Origin: Scatosoma sp900555925
GTDB taxonomy: Bacteria > Bacillota > Clostridia > Christensenellales > Borkfalkiaceae
NCBI GenBank assembly: GCA_959603585.1
Contig: CAUGYD010000003.1
Location: 1-64,000 of the forward strand
Length of the DNA: 64,000 nucleotides
Direction: 5' to 3'
Of this stretch, positions 1-8,120 are shown in pieces (position 1 is the first letter of the stretch; each line of letters begins with the position of its first letter). The translations under genes and the position numbers were made by a program. The notes under the pieces were generated by a model. That model did no database searches, was not told the DNA's origin, and saw only the letters and a program-made list of their open reading frames with translations.

Positions 1-68
1 CGGAAATCGGAATGGGACGGAAATCGGAATGGGACGGAAATCGGAATGGGACGGAAATCGGAATGGGA
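1..68. repeat. Four-copy 17-bp tandem repeat
   Basis: The unit CGGAAATCGGAATGGGA occurs four times end to end without mismatch (1-17, 18-34, 35-51, 52-68) and decays after 68 into a related GGA-rich stretch. It reaches the window edge, so more copies may lie upstream. The exact identity points to recent expansion or to an edge of a longer repeat array. No ORF is evident in it. It is not a CRISPR because there are no spacers. Confidence 0.9.
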
Positions 69-92
69 CGGAGGACAGGGGCGGAAGGGAAT

Positions 93-134
93 AAAAAAGG
101 ATACCCGCGATATTAACCGCGGGTATCCTTTTTT
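93..134. terminator. Bidirectional intrinsic terminator
   Basis: A perfect 17-bp stem (93-109 with 118-134) encloses an 8-base loop. A runs on the left and T runs on the right make it usable on both strands. The small minus-strand gene ends inside the loop, so this should end its transcript. Confidence 0.85.
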
Positions 135-304
135 ACGCTTCTTTTTCCTTTGCGCTTTTTTATACTGTAACGTTTCTCCGTACCGTCCGAAAAACAGAAA
201 ATAAATTCCGAATCGTTCATTTCTATTCTTTCCCAAACTTTTATGTCTGTATACGTATTCGGAAGGTTTTTGAATTGCTCCCATTTATCTTCTTTTTCTG
301 TCAT
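113..304 (-). CDS. Small protein of divergent double-HTH module 1
   Basis: This is a 63-residue protein of unknown function. The ATG at 304 was chosen because AGGA lies 9 bases upstream; an upstream ATG at 358 would run through the divergent control region. The segment FIFCFSDGTEKRYSI matches the C-terminal signature F-S-(D/N)-G-x-E-(R/K)-(R/K)-x-(S/T)-(V/I) in the 44-residue proteins at 834-968 and 12027-12161. All three sit divergently beside a double-XRE regulator. This member carries an extra basic tail (KKRKGKRSVKKDTRG). A partner or antagonist of the neighbouring regulator is possible, but that is inference. Confidence 0.65.
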   Translation of the reverse strand: MTEKEDKWEQFKNLPNTYTDIKVWERIEMNDSEFIFCFSDGTEKRYSIKKRKGKRSVKKDTRG

Positions 305-370
305 TTCAATATTCCTAATATGTATCAATTTTTGTCTTTTTTGATAAAAGTTAGGCATAATAAGTATGTT
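305..370. promoter_or_regulatory. Divergent control region of module 1
   Basis: The 66 bases between the small protein and the double-HTH gene hold CCTAA (314-318) and TTAGG (351-355), inverted arms starting 37 bp apart. The right arm lies inside TTGATA-N9-CATAAT (341-361), repeated almost exactly at 1034-1054. CATAAT is a plausible -10 for the plus-strand gene, only about 10 bases before its ATG, which suggests a very short or absent leader. Confidence 0.6.
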
Positions 371-829
371 ATGACAACGATGGAATTATTCAGCACAAGA
401 CTGAAAGACTTATTAGCCTATGACGAAAACACAAAGACGGAAATTTCCGAGGAAACTCTTGCCGACGCAATAGGAGTAGATGTTGCCATTGTTTACGGTT
501 ATTTGAGAAACGAACATCTCCCTTCTTACACGACGGCCCTTCGGTTAAGAAAATTTTTCCGCCTTTCCTTGGACTTTCTTTTCGGATTGAGTGAGGACGA
601 TTCTCCCGTCAATATTCCAAAGGAAGAAAAACCTTTCTCCGAAATTTTCAAAGCTATCTTACAAGAAAAACATATTTCCAGATATAAACTCAAAAAGGAA
701 ACTTCCCTCGCGAGACAAAGTATCGACGATTGGTATCACGGGAAAAGAATTCCGAAAATCGAAAGTCTTTTCGTCCTTGCAAAATATTTTGAATGTTCCT
801 TGGACGAATTGACGGGATTAAAAGATTAG
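371..829 (+). CDS. Tandem double-XRE helix-turn-helix regulator 1
   Basis: This 152-residue protein is built of two XRE/Cro-type helix-turn-helix units, at about residues 5-70 and 85-150. Each ends in a similar cap (LSLDFLFGLS; CSLDELTGL). It aligns along its length with the protein at 1075-1515; both contain a DDWYHGKR segment in the second unit. The ATG at 371 gives the same N-terminal length as that paralogue. No Shine-Dalgarno is visible, consistent with a leaderless mRNA. It probably binds the adjacent divergent region and regulates itself and the small gene. The target outside the locus is unknown. Confidence 0.8.
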   Translation: MTTMELFSTRLKDLLAYDENTKTEISEETLADAIGVDVAIVYGYLRNEHLPSYTTALRLRKFFRLSLDFLFGLSEDDSPVNIPKEEKPFSEIFKAILQEKHISRYKLKKETSLARQSIDDWYHGKRIPKIESLFVLAKYFECSLDELTGLKD

Positions 830-833
830 CACC

Positions 834-968
834 TTATTCTACCGTTATTTTCCTCTCGTTTCCATTTGAAAATATCAGAATAAGCGAATTTCCTTCTGCT
901 TTTACCTCCGCTTCTGCTTCATCGCCGAGAATGACTTTCAAGTAATCCAAAAGTTCTTCTTTGTTCAT
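834..968 (-). CDS. 44-residue small protein of module 2
   Basis: This very small ORF has a strong ribosome site (AAGGAG, 8 bases before the ATG) and encodes 44 residues. It aligns end to end without gaps with the 44-residue protein at 12027-12161: shared YLKV, DE, EA, VK, G, then F-S-x-G-x-E-R-x-I-x-V. The N-terminal half looks helical and the C-terminal half looks like two beta strands around an SNG/SDG turn. Preservation of length and pattern in two diverged copies argues that it is translated. I do not recognise the family. Its stop lies 4 bases from the end of the convergent gene at 371-829. Confidence 0.75.
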   Translation of the reverse strand: MNKEELLDYLKVILGDEAEAEVKAEGNSLILIFSNGNERKITVE

Positions 969-1074
969 TTTTACTACTCCTTGATTTATTATGTCTCTAT
1001 TATAAGCCTAACATTTCCAAATGTCTAGCATTTTTGATATGAATTAGGCATAATTTTATAAAAAAAGAAAAATT
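969..1074. promoter_or_regulatory. Divergent control region of module 2
   Basis: It holds CCTAA (1007-1011) and TTAGG (1044-1048), again starting exactly 37 bp apart as in module 1. The block TTGATA-N9-CATAAT recurs at 1034-1054. Two direct half-sites, GCCTAACATTT (1006-1016) and GTCTAGCATTT (1023-1033), lie 17 bp apart. This fits an operator with several half-sites overlapping the promoter of the double-HTH gene. Confidence 0.65.
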
Positions 1075-1515
1075 ATGGAAATTAATAAAATCTTTTCCGA
1101 ACGGTTCAGTGAATTAGTTTTTGAAAGCGGTATTACGCCGAAAGAATTAGCGGCTGTATTAGCGATCGACCTGACGGACATTTACGCATATCTGAAAGGG
1201 AAAAATCTTCCGCGTTTAACCGTGGCCATAAAGGCAGCGGATTATTTTTGCTGTTCCATGGACTTTTTATTCGGAAGGAAAGACGAATTTGAGAAAATTC
1301 ATTGTAAACCCGCAAAACCATTTTCCGAGTGTTTTCAAAAATTATTATCGGAGCGAGGTTGCAAGCGGAGCACGCTGAAAAGCGCCAATTTATTTGCCAA
1401 GCAGACCATAGACGACTGGTATCACGGCAAAAGACTTCCGACAATCGAAAATTTAATCGATTTAGCCGAATATTTCAAATGTTCTCTCGACTACATTTTA
1501 CAAAGAAACGACTGA
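1075..1515 (+). CDS. Tandem double-XRE helix-turn-helix regulator 2
   Basis: This 146-residue protein has two XRE-like units (about residues 5-68 and 80-145), ending in CSMDFLFGR and CSLDYILQR. It is a clear paralogue of the protein at 371-829. The internal duplication, with each half carrying its own cap, suggests that one polypeptide replaces a dimer or reads two half-sites. It is transcribed away from the 44-residue gene at 834-968 across a shared control region. No enzymatic or ligand-binding domain is seen. The ATG at 1075 follows an A-rich leader with only a weak ribosome site. Confidence 0.82.
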   Translation: MEINKIFSERFSELVFESGITPKELAAVLAIDLTDIYAYLKGKNLPRLTVAIKAADYFCCSMDFLFGRKDEFEKIHCKPAKPFSECFQKLLSERGCKRSTLKSANLFAKQTIDDWYHGKRLPTIENLIDLAEYFKCSLDYILQRND

Positions 1516-1568
1516 TAAGCAAAATTGACAAAAAGGGATTAAACAAATCATCCGTTTTATTTTGTCTA

Positions 1569-1597
1569 TTGACTTTTACCGCCCGCCGTGATATAAT
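1569..1597 (+). promoter_or_regulatory. Promoter of the BspA-like lipoprotein gene
   Basis: TTGACT at 1569-1574 and a perfect TATAAT at 1592-1597 are separated by 17 bp, about 30 bases before the ATG at 1630. This is a strong housekeeping-type promoter. Confidence 0.8.
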
Positions 1598-1629
1598 GAT
1601 TTCAATGAATTAACGGGAAGGAAATTGGT

Positions 1630-2451
1630 ATGAAAAAATTTTGGGGAATCTGTTTGACGGCCCTTTTTATCGGTTCTGTTCTGACCGGTGCTGTCGCCTG
1701 CGGCGACGATACCATGGAAAACGCACATAAAATCAGCGCGACGGGAAATGAAAATATCTGCGAGCATTGTGGGCAAGCTCTTTATGAAGGTGAAATCGAA
1801 TATACTCTTTCCGAAAACGGAAAATATTATATCGCCGATATTGATTCCGCGAAAGGAGACGTCATCGTGCCCGGATATTATAAAGGGATAGGAGACAAAG
1901 ACTATCTGCCCGTCCTGGAAGCAACCGCCAATTCCAGATATTCGCTGGGAAATGTGGAGCTTTCCGCAGTAGTTGAAAAAATAGACATCGCTCATGAACA
2001 CGGAAACAACTGTTCTCAAATTTTTGTACCGGCGGAAAATCCTTACTATAAAACCATAGACGGAGTATTATTCAACAAGGACGAGACGAAACTCGTCTGT
2101 TATCCCGCCAAAAAGAAAGCTACTTCCTATACGGTACCCGATACCGTAAAAGTCATCGGAGAACGCGCTTTTTCTATGTGCAGTCATTTAGAAGAATTGA
2201 TTTTACCGCAAAACGGCTCTTTGAAGGAAATACAGGAATGGGCGTTTTATGCCTGTGAAATTGTTTCCCTCGTCATTCCCGCAAGCGTAGAAAAAATCGG
2301 GAACGATATATTTACAAACTGGGGATTGGGTGATTTTACTCCCACTGTCTATATTCCTTTTGAAAAAGATCAGCTCCCCGAAGGCTGGGAGGCCGATTGG
2401 CTAAATATTATATGCAATATCGAGTTTGTCTACGGCTATACGGGAAACTGA
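1630..2451 (+). CDS. BspA-like leucine-rich repeat lipoprotein
   Basis: This 273-residue predicted surface lipoprotein starts with a basic N-terminus and a hydrophobic segment. A lipobox-like cysteine follows at about residue 24 (TGAVAC). The C-terminal half has the BspA/LRR_5 pattern: TIDGVLFNKDETKLVCYPA, then YTVPDTVKVIGERAFSMC and further units with VIPASVEKIG. Such proteins are exported and bind host or matrix molecules, though the ligand here cannot be told. The CxxC near residue 46 (CEHCG) may bind metal or form a disulfide. It has its own strong promoter and a shared terminator with the convergent tsf. Confidence 0.8.
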   Translation: MKKFWGICLTALFIGSVLTGAVACGDDTMENAHKISATGNENICEHCGQALYEGEIEYTLSENGKYYIADIDSAKGDVIVPGYYKGIGDKDYLPVLEATANSRYSLGNVELSAVVEKIDIAHEHGNNCSQIFVPAENPYYKTIDGVLFNKDETKLVCYPAKKKATSYTVPDTVKVIGERAFSMCSHLEELILPQNGSLKEIQEWAFYACEIVSLVIPASVEKIGNDIFTNWGLGDFTPTVYIPFEKDQLPEGWEADWLNIICNIEFVYGYTGN

Positions 2452-2463
2452 CAAATCATATAA

Positions 2464-2497
2464 AAACCAGCCGTCCGAATTTTCGGACGGCTGGTTT
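2464..2497. terminator. Bidirectional terminator, lipoprotein gene / tsf
   Basis: A perfect 14-bp stem (2464-2477 with 2484-2497) has a 6-base loop and A/T flanks. It lies between two convergent genes and can serve both. Confidence 0.88.
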
Positions 2498-2512
2498 CTT
2501 CTTTTTGTTCGC

Positions 2513-3409
2513 TTATTTCTTCATCGCGGCAACCTGTTTTTTGACTTCTTCGTCCAGGTTTTCGCTCTTCTTTTCCAAGCCTTCGCCCATGACATAGAAC
2601 ACGAAACGATTGACCGCCGCGTTCCCCGCCGCTTTCAAAAGGTCGGAAACCGTCTTTTTATCGTCCTTGATGAACGCCTGCTTCAAAAGGCAGTTCTCCT
2701 CATAGAACTTCTTGATTCTGCCGAGAACCATTTTCTCCGCAATCGCTTCCGGCTTACCTTCGTTGATCGCCTGCTGTTTGAGAATTTCTTTCTCCCGCTC
2801 CAACGTCTCCGCGGAAACTTCCTCTTCCGTAAGATATGCGGGCTTCGTGAAAGCAATCTGCAACGTGATTTCGTGCGCTACTTCCTTCGCCGCATCCGTC
2901 GCTTCGCCCTTCATGTCCAGCATGACGCCCAGCTTTCCGCCGAGGTGAATATAGCTCGCCAAAAAGCCTTCCGTCTTATACACCGTAAAACGTCTGACCG
3001 CAATCTTTTCGCCGATGATCGCAATCTGACCTTTCAGATATTCCTCTACGTTCGCCGCTCCGTCGATTTTGCACGCGAGCAGCGCCGCCGTATCCGCAGG
3101 ATTCTCCTTTACGATTACCTTCGCGATCTCCGTCGCGATTTCCCCGAAACGAGGGTTCTTCGCCACGAAGTCCGATTCACAGTTGATTTCGAGCAATACG
3201 CCCGTATTGCCGTCGATATAGCACGAAACAATTCCTTCCGCCGCAATACGAGACGCCTTCTTTTCCGCTTTCGCGATTCCGCGCTCTCTCAAAAGCTCCG
3301 CCGCTTTCGTCATGTCTCCGTCCGCATCGGTGAGCGCTTTCTTACAATCCATTACGCCCGCGCCCGTTCTCTCGCGCAGCGCCATTACGTCCTTTGCTGT
3401 AAATGCCAT
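2513..3409 (-). CDS. tsf: Translation elongation factor Ts
   Basis: EF-Ts exchanges GDP for GTP on EF-Tu in the cytoplasm. The 298-residue product starts with the UBA-like segment containing LRERTGAGVMDCKKAL, diagnostic of the family, followed by the dimerisation core with INCESDFVAKN. Length is normal for the long bacterial form. The ribosome site AGGAGG precedes the ATG at 3409. It lies 21 bp downstream of rpsB, the classic rpsB-tsf operon. Confidence 0.97.
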   Translation of the reverse strand: MAFTAKDVMALRERTGAGVMDCKKALTDADGDMTKAAELLRERGIAKAEKKASRIAAEGIVSCYIDGNTGVLLEINCESDFVAKNPRFGEIATEIAKVIVKENPADTAALLACKIDGAANVEEYLKGQIAIIGEKIAVRRFTVYKTEGFLASYIHLGGKLGVMLDMKGEATDAAKEVAHEITLQIAFTKPAYLTEEEVSAETLEREKEILKQQAINEGKPEAIAEKMVLGRIKKFYEENCLLKQAFIKDDKKTVSDLLKAAGNAAVNRFVFYVMGEGLEKKSENLDEEVKKQVAAMKK

Positions 3410-3430
3410 TTTCTTTATTCCTCCTGATAA

Positions 3431-4228
3431 TTACGCATTCGCTTCCGAAGTTTCCGCCGCAGGCTCTTCCGCTGCCGCGACGACCTCTTCGATCGATTCG
3501 GGAGCCGCCGCTTCCTCCGCTTCCGCAACGGGCGCAAGCGCCTCTGCGCCCTGATTCGCTTCGATCACCGCGTTCGCCATGACGGACGAAATCAATTTGA
3601 TCGCGCGAATGGCGTCGTCGTTGCCCGGAATTACATAGTCGATTTCATCGGGATCGCAGTTGGTATCCGTAATCGCAACTACGGGGATTCCCATCTTCTT
3701 CGCTTCTTTGACCGCGATCTCTTCGTTGTGAGGATCCACCACGAACATTACGCCCGGAAGGCTCTTCATCTTCTTGATACCGCCGAGGTTGGTCTGCAAC
3801 TTCGTCATTTCCTTTTTGAGAAGCATGACTTCCTTCTTGGGAAGAAGTTCGAATTCCCCGTCGGCTTCCATTTTTTCGAGTTTTTCAAGTCTCTCTACGC
3901 GCGAACGCATGGTCTTGAAATTCGTCAGGCAGCCGCCCAGCCAACGCGCGTTGACATAGAACTGACCGCATCTTTCCGCTTCTTCCTTGATCGCGTCCTG
4001 CGCCTGCTTCTTCGTGCCTACGAAAAGAACCGTCTTGCCCGCTTTCGCGCTCTCGCATACGAACGTATACGCTTCCTCGATGAGAGACGCCGTCATCTGC
4101 AAGTCGATAATGTGAATATCGTTTCTCGCCGCAAAGATGTACTTCTTCATCTTGGGGTTCCATTTTCTCGTCTGGTGTCCGAAGTGGACGCCTGCTTCCA
4201 GAAGCTGTTTCATCGTGATAACTGCCAT
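3431..4228 (-). CDS. rpsB: 30S ribosomal protein S2
   Basis: S2 joins the 30S subunit late in assembly and is needed for S1 docking. The 265-residue protein begins MAVITMKQLLEAGVHFGHQT and contains FVGTKKQAQDAI and WLGGCLTNFKTM, all typical. The C-terminal ~35 residues are an Ala/Glu-rich tail, which is common. GGAGG lies upstream of the ATG. First gene of rpsB-tsf, with its own promoter and a leader of about 115 bases. Confidence 0.97.
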   Translation of the reverse strand: MAVITMKQLLEAGVHFGHQTRKWNPKMKKYIFAARNDIHIIDLQMTASLIEEAYTFVCESAKAGKTVLFVGTKKQAQDAIKEEAERCGQFYVNARWLGGCLTNFKTMRSRVERLEKLEKMEADGEFELLPKKEVMLLKKEMTKLQTNLGGIKKMKSLPGVMFVVDPHNEEIAVKEAKKMGIPVVAITDTNCDPDEIDYVIPGNDDAIRAIKLISSVMANAVIEANQGAEALAPVAEAEEAAAPESIEEVVAAAEEPAAETSEANA

Positions 4229-4377
4229 AATTCAATACCTCCGTTGTACCTCCCCGGTTGGCGTTACAGCCGCAACGATATCCGCACTCAAAAATTTTAC
4301 GGACACGGAATGCGCGTCAAAGTCCGGGTGTGAATTTTTAGCGTTTCTATTTTACCATATCGGACGAGCCTTGGCAA
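4229..4377 (-). promoter_or_regulatory. rpsB promoter and leader
   Basis: On the minus strand, TTGCCA (4372-4377) and TAAAAT (4349-4354) are separated by 17 bp. Transcription should start near 4342, leaving a leader of about 115 bases. A leader of this size fits S2 autoregulation, but I could not assign a known S2-leader fold. Confidence 0.65.
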
Positions 4378-4417
4378 GCTATTTTAAGGGCAATTCGGCA
4401 CTTTTTTCCGCTTTTTC

Positions 4418-6217
4418 TCAATTTTCCGCCGCCAAAGAGGGCTGCGATATGCGCGAATACTGACTGTTATAGAGCTTCGCGTAAAAACCGCCCTCTTCCA
4501 GCAGCTCTTTATGCGTTCCGATATCGACGATTTTTCCGTTATCCACCGCAATGATCATATCCGCGTTTACGATCGTCGACAGGCGGTGCGCGATGACGAA
4601 ACACGTCTTCCCTTTCATCAGCTTATCCATCGCTTTCTGAATGAGAATCTCCGTGCGCGTATCGACGTCGGAAGTCGCTTCGTCCAATATCAAAAGCGGT
4701 TTATCCGACAAAAACGCGCGCGCGATCGTCAAAAGCTGCTTCTGACCGCCCGAAAGCGACGTCGAATCGGTGATCACCGTATCGTACCCCTTCGGCAGGA
4801 GCCTTATAAACCGATCGCAATAGGAAGCCCGACAGGCGGCCTCCACTTCCTCTTTCGTCACTCCTTCCCTGCCATAAGCGATATTTTCGTACACGGTGCC
4901 TTCAAACAACCACGTATCCTGCAACACCATGGAAAATTGTTCGCGCACATTCTCGCGGTTCATCTCCGAAATGTCAAACCCGTCGATTTCGATTTTTCCG
5001 CTTCGGGGATCGTAAAAGCGCATCAGCAAATTGACGATCGTCGTCTTGCCCGCGCCCGTGGGACCGACGATCGCTACTTTTTCGCCGGCTCTGACGGAAA
5101 AGCTCAGATGTTCGATGAGCGGCTTTTCTTCGGTATAGGAGAAATCCACGTCCTTAAATTCCACGTTTCCCGCAATTTTTTCGGGCAGGAGCTCCGTTTC
5201 GACGGACATCTCCTCTTCGTCGAGAAATCCGTACACCTTTTTGGCCGCAGAGCCTACGTGCTGAATGGACGAAAGTCCGTTTGCAATCTGCATGAGCGGG
5301 CCGGAAAAGTTTTTGGAGTACAGGACGACCGTGACGACCGTCGCGACTTCCAGCGTTCCCGACACCGCGAGGAGTCCGCCGAGCAGACACACCGCGATAA
5401 ACGAGGCGTGATTCGTGAAAGAAATGACGGGCTGAACCGCAGAGGACAAAAATACGGCGCGGCGGTTGACTTCGGTGAGTCCGTCGTTGATTTTTTTGTG
5501 CTTTTTCCGCATGGTCTCTTCCATGTTATAGGATTTTACGGTCTCTATCCCGCCGTAATCCTCCTCGACACAGGAATACAGGTCCTCGTAGCTCTTCCAC
5601 ATTTTATCGTAATAGCGCATGCTTTTACGGGCGATTACGGTAGAAATGATTGTGGACAGCGGAACCAGAAGAATGACCGCCAGAGCCATCGGAACGTTTT
5701 CGTAAAAGAGCATGACCGCGATGGCCGTGAGCTGCAAAACGCCCATCAAAAGAACGTCGATCGCCTCGTGTATGGAGTTTCCCATCATGGAGACATTATT
5801 ATTTACGCGGGCGAGAATTTCTCCCGTCTTGGTCTTATCGAGATAGGACACGGGCAGGCGGGAAATCTTATCCGCCATCGCGATACGGAGCTGACACGTA
5901 AAGCGACGGGAAACGACGTTATTGAGCGTATACATTTTCAGCCATGAAAAGAAGGAATACACCGCATAAATCCCCGCCAACACCGCGAGCGGGACCGCGA
6001 GGCTCTTCAAAAACGCGGATGCGTCGGCTCCGTCCGAGCGGATAAAGTCATCCGCTTTTCCGACGACGCTGCCGATAATCTGCGGGGAAAGAATATTACA
6101 CGCGATGATGACGAGCGCCATTCCCACTACGGCAAAAAGCTGAAAACGGATTTTCGATACGTCCGCCAGCATGCGTTTCAAAACGCCTTTTTTCGGCTGT
6201 TTCTGCTTTTCTTCCAA
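4418..6217 (-). CDS. ABC exporter half-transporter, canonical ATP site
   Basis: About 599 residues: an N-terminal six-helix ABC transmembrane domain (~residues 30-320) and a C-terminal ATPase. The ATPase has Walker A GPTGAGKTT, signature LSGGQ, Walker B LLILDEATS with the catalytic Glu, and the H-loop His (IAHRLST). Its partner just upstream has a degenerate site, so the two should form a heterodimeric multidrug or peptide exporter. Start: a GTG at 6226 overlaps the upstream stop, but GGGGAGG sits only one base from it. The TTG at 6217 has that site at ideal distance, so I prefer it. Substrate unknown. Confidence 0.88.
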   Translation of the reverse strand: MEEKQKQPKKGVLKRMLADVSKIRFQLFAVVGMALVIIACNILSPQIIGSVVGKADDFIRSDGADASAFLKSLAVPLAVLAGIYAVYSFFSWLKMYTLNNVVSRRFTCQLRIAMADKISRLPVSYLDKTKTGEILARVNNNVSMMGNSIHEAIDVLLMGVLQLTAIAVMLFYENVPMALAVILLVPLSTIISTVIARKSMRYYDKMWKSYEDLYSCVEEDYGGIETVKSYNMEETMRKKHKKINDGLTEVNRRAVFLSSAVQPVISFTNHASFIAVCLLGGLLAVSGTLEVATVVTVVLYSKNFSGPLMQIANGLSSIQHVGSAAKKVYGFLDEEEMSVETELLPEKIAGNVEFKDVDFSYTEEKPLIEHLSFSVRAGEKVAIVGPTGAGKTTIVNLLMRFYDPRSGKIEIDGFDISEMNRENVREQFSMVLQDTWLFEGTVYENIAYGREGVTKEEVEAACRASYCDRFIRLLPKGYDTVITDSTSLSGGQKQLLTIARAFLSDKPLLILDEATSDVDTRTEILIQKAMDKLMKGKTCFVIAHRLSTIVNADMIIAVDNGKIVDIGTHKELLEEGGFYAKLYNSQYSRISQPSLAAEN

Positions 6218-6222
6218 AGCGC

Positions 6223-7956
6223 TCACCTCCCCGTTTCAGGCGCGCTTCGGCGCGTTTGAGAAAGATAAATTTCCCGATAAATCCCGCAGGAACGCATCAG
6301 TTCCTCATGCGTGCCGCAGGCGTCTATCCTTCCGCCGTCGAACACGTAAATTTTATCGCAGTTCATCGCCGTCGTCACACGCTGCGTAACGATAATCTGC
6401 GTCTTGCCCTTCAAGCGCTCCGCCAAGCAGGCGCGAAGCCTGGATTCCGTGAGAAAATCGAGCGCGGAAAAACTGTCGTCGAATATGTATATCGCCGCGG
6501 GCTTCAACAGTGCGCGCGCAATGGCCAGCCTCTGTTTCTGACCGCCCGAAAGGTTTCCGCCGCGCTGGGTCGTCGGATAGTCCAACCCCTCTTTCTGCGC
6601 CTCCACAAAATCGATGAGCTGCGCGTCGGAAACGGCTCTGAGCACTTTCGTGTCCTCCACCTCACGGCCCGCCAGAACGTTTTCCCGTATCGTTCCCGAA
6701 AATATCGTATCCCGCTGCAAAACACAGGAAATATTCTCCCGAAGGCGACGTTCGCCCAACGTTTCGGCGGGGATTCCGTCGAAGGAAAGCTCCCCGCCCG
6801 TCGGCGAAGCCAGCCCCAGCAACAGGCGAACCACCGTACTCTTTCCCGAACCCGTACCGCCGATAAACGCTATTTTCTGACCAGGCAAAATTTCCATGTC
6901 TATCCCCGAAAGTGCGTCGTCGGAACCCGCAGGATAACGATAGGAGACCCCCTTTAAGCGGATTCCGCCCTTCAACGGCGGCTGCCCTTCCGCACGCGTT
7001 TCGGGGACGGAATCCGCCGTCAGGACTTCGGATATGCGCATGCAGTTCACCTTGGCTCGGGGAATTTCCGAAACGGTGAAGGAAATACTCATAATCCCCG
7101 ACATAATCATGCCCACGTATTCGATGACCGCAAGAATACCGCCCGCCGTCAGACGGCTGTCGGGCAGGGAAAGACGATAGGCTCCCACGTACAGAATGAG
7201 CACCGTCACGAGATTCAAAACGAGCATACACACGGGACTGATGAGCCCCGCCCGAATATTCGCCTTGATGATGTTATCCGCCATGACGTGCGTCGCTCGG
7301 TCGATTTTCTGCTGTTCCGCTCCCTCGCGGTTGAATGCCCGCACGACGCGGATTCCCGAAAGGCGGCTCCTGATCAGCGCGTTCTGCTTATCCATGTATT
7401 CGTCGGAAATTTTCCAAAGCGGATGAATACGCCGAGAAACCAAAAGAACCACCGCCAAAATGACGGGCACGAACGCAAACAGAATGAGCGCCAACACCCA
7501 ATCTTTACGAAAGGCGAGCGCCGTGCCCAAAATCATGGTAAACGGAATGGCGGAAAGAGCGCTCAAAAGAGTGTTGATGACGTCCCCCACCCGATCCACG
7601 TCTTCGATGGAACGGGTAATCAACGCGCCCGTTCCCATCTTTTTGAAAGTATCTGCGGGCATGGAATTGACCTTCGCGAAAATTTCCGCGCGAAGGTCGC
7701 CGCAAAAGCGGGCCGTCGCACCCTGTCCGATTTTATATGCGAATACGATTAAAATCACGTCCGCGACCGTTACGGCCGCCATGACCGCACATGTCCTATA
7801 AACGTAAGAAATATTTTTTTCCCCGATTCCGTAATCGACGATGTTCGTCATCAGCGTCGGAAGCGCGACCGAACACACGGTGGACAACACCAGCATGACG
7901 AATGCCGCGGAAAGCGGCATTCGGTATTTTTTGAGTCGATTGAGTATATCTTTCAT
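6223..7956 (-). CDS. ABC exporter half-transporter, degenerate ATP site
   Basis: 577 residues: a transmembrane domain (~15-300) and an ATPase domain with Walker A GGTGSGKST and signature LSGGQ. The Walker B catalytic Glu is replaced by Asp (YIFDDSFSALD), and the H-loop His by Gln (VTQRVTT). These substitutions mark the non-hydrolysing site of heterodimeric exporters such as BmrCD and TM287/288, where one composite site binds ATP and the other hydrolyses it. It is translationally coupled to the canonical partner downstream (4418-6217). Only a weak ribosome site precedes the ATG at 7956. Confidence 0.88.
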   Translation of the reverse strand: MKDILNRLKKYRMPLSAAFVMLVLSTVCSVALPTLMTNIVDYGIGEKNISYVYRTCAVMAAVTVADVILIVFAYKIGQGATARFCGDLRAEIFAKVNSMPADTFKKMGTGALITRSIEDVDRVGDVINTLLSALSAIPFTMILGTALAFRKDWVLALILFAFVPVILAVVLLVSRRIHPLWKISDEYMDKQNALIRSRLSGIRVVRAFNREGAEQQKIDRATHVMADNIIKANIRAGLISPVCMLVLNLVTVLILYVGAYRLSLPDSRLTAGGILAVIEYVGMIMSGIMSISFTVSEIPRAKVNCMRISEVLTADSVPETRAEGQPPLKGGIRLKGVSYRYPAGSDDALSGIDMEILPGQKIAFIGGTGSGKSTVVRLLLGLASPTGGELSFDGIPAETLGERRLRENISCVLQRDTIFSGTIRENVLAGREVEDTKVLRAVSDAQLIDFVEAQKEGLDYPTTQRGGNLSGGQKQRLAIARALLKPAAIYIFDDSFSALDFLTESRLRACLAERLKGKTQIIVTQRVTTAMNCDKIYVFDGGRIDACGTHEELMRSCGIYREIYLSQTRRSAPETGR

Positions 7957-8120
7957 TCTTTTTTCGATTTCCCGTTAATTTTGTTTCTCGTCATATTTTT
8001 GCGGAAGAGTTGAGCGAAGCCGCAAAAAAACAGAACATTCGGCAAGCTATCAATGCGAAAATTTGCTTCCGAACGTCCCAACGACGCAAAATATCGCTTC
8101 AAAAGGGTATGGAAAAAGCG

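Noticed and set aside
1..68. Possible CRISPR array
   Set aside because: The repeat units are contiguous with no spacers, so it is a simple tandem repeat.
7996..8029. Inverted repeat between the ABC exporter and PII genes as a terminator
   Set aside because: The stem TTTTTGCGG/CCGCAAAAA lacks a U tract on the 3' side for either strand.
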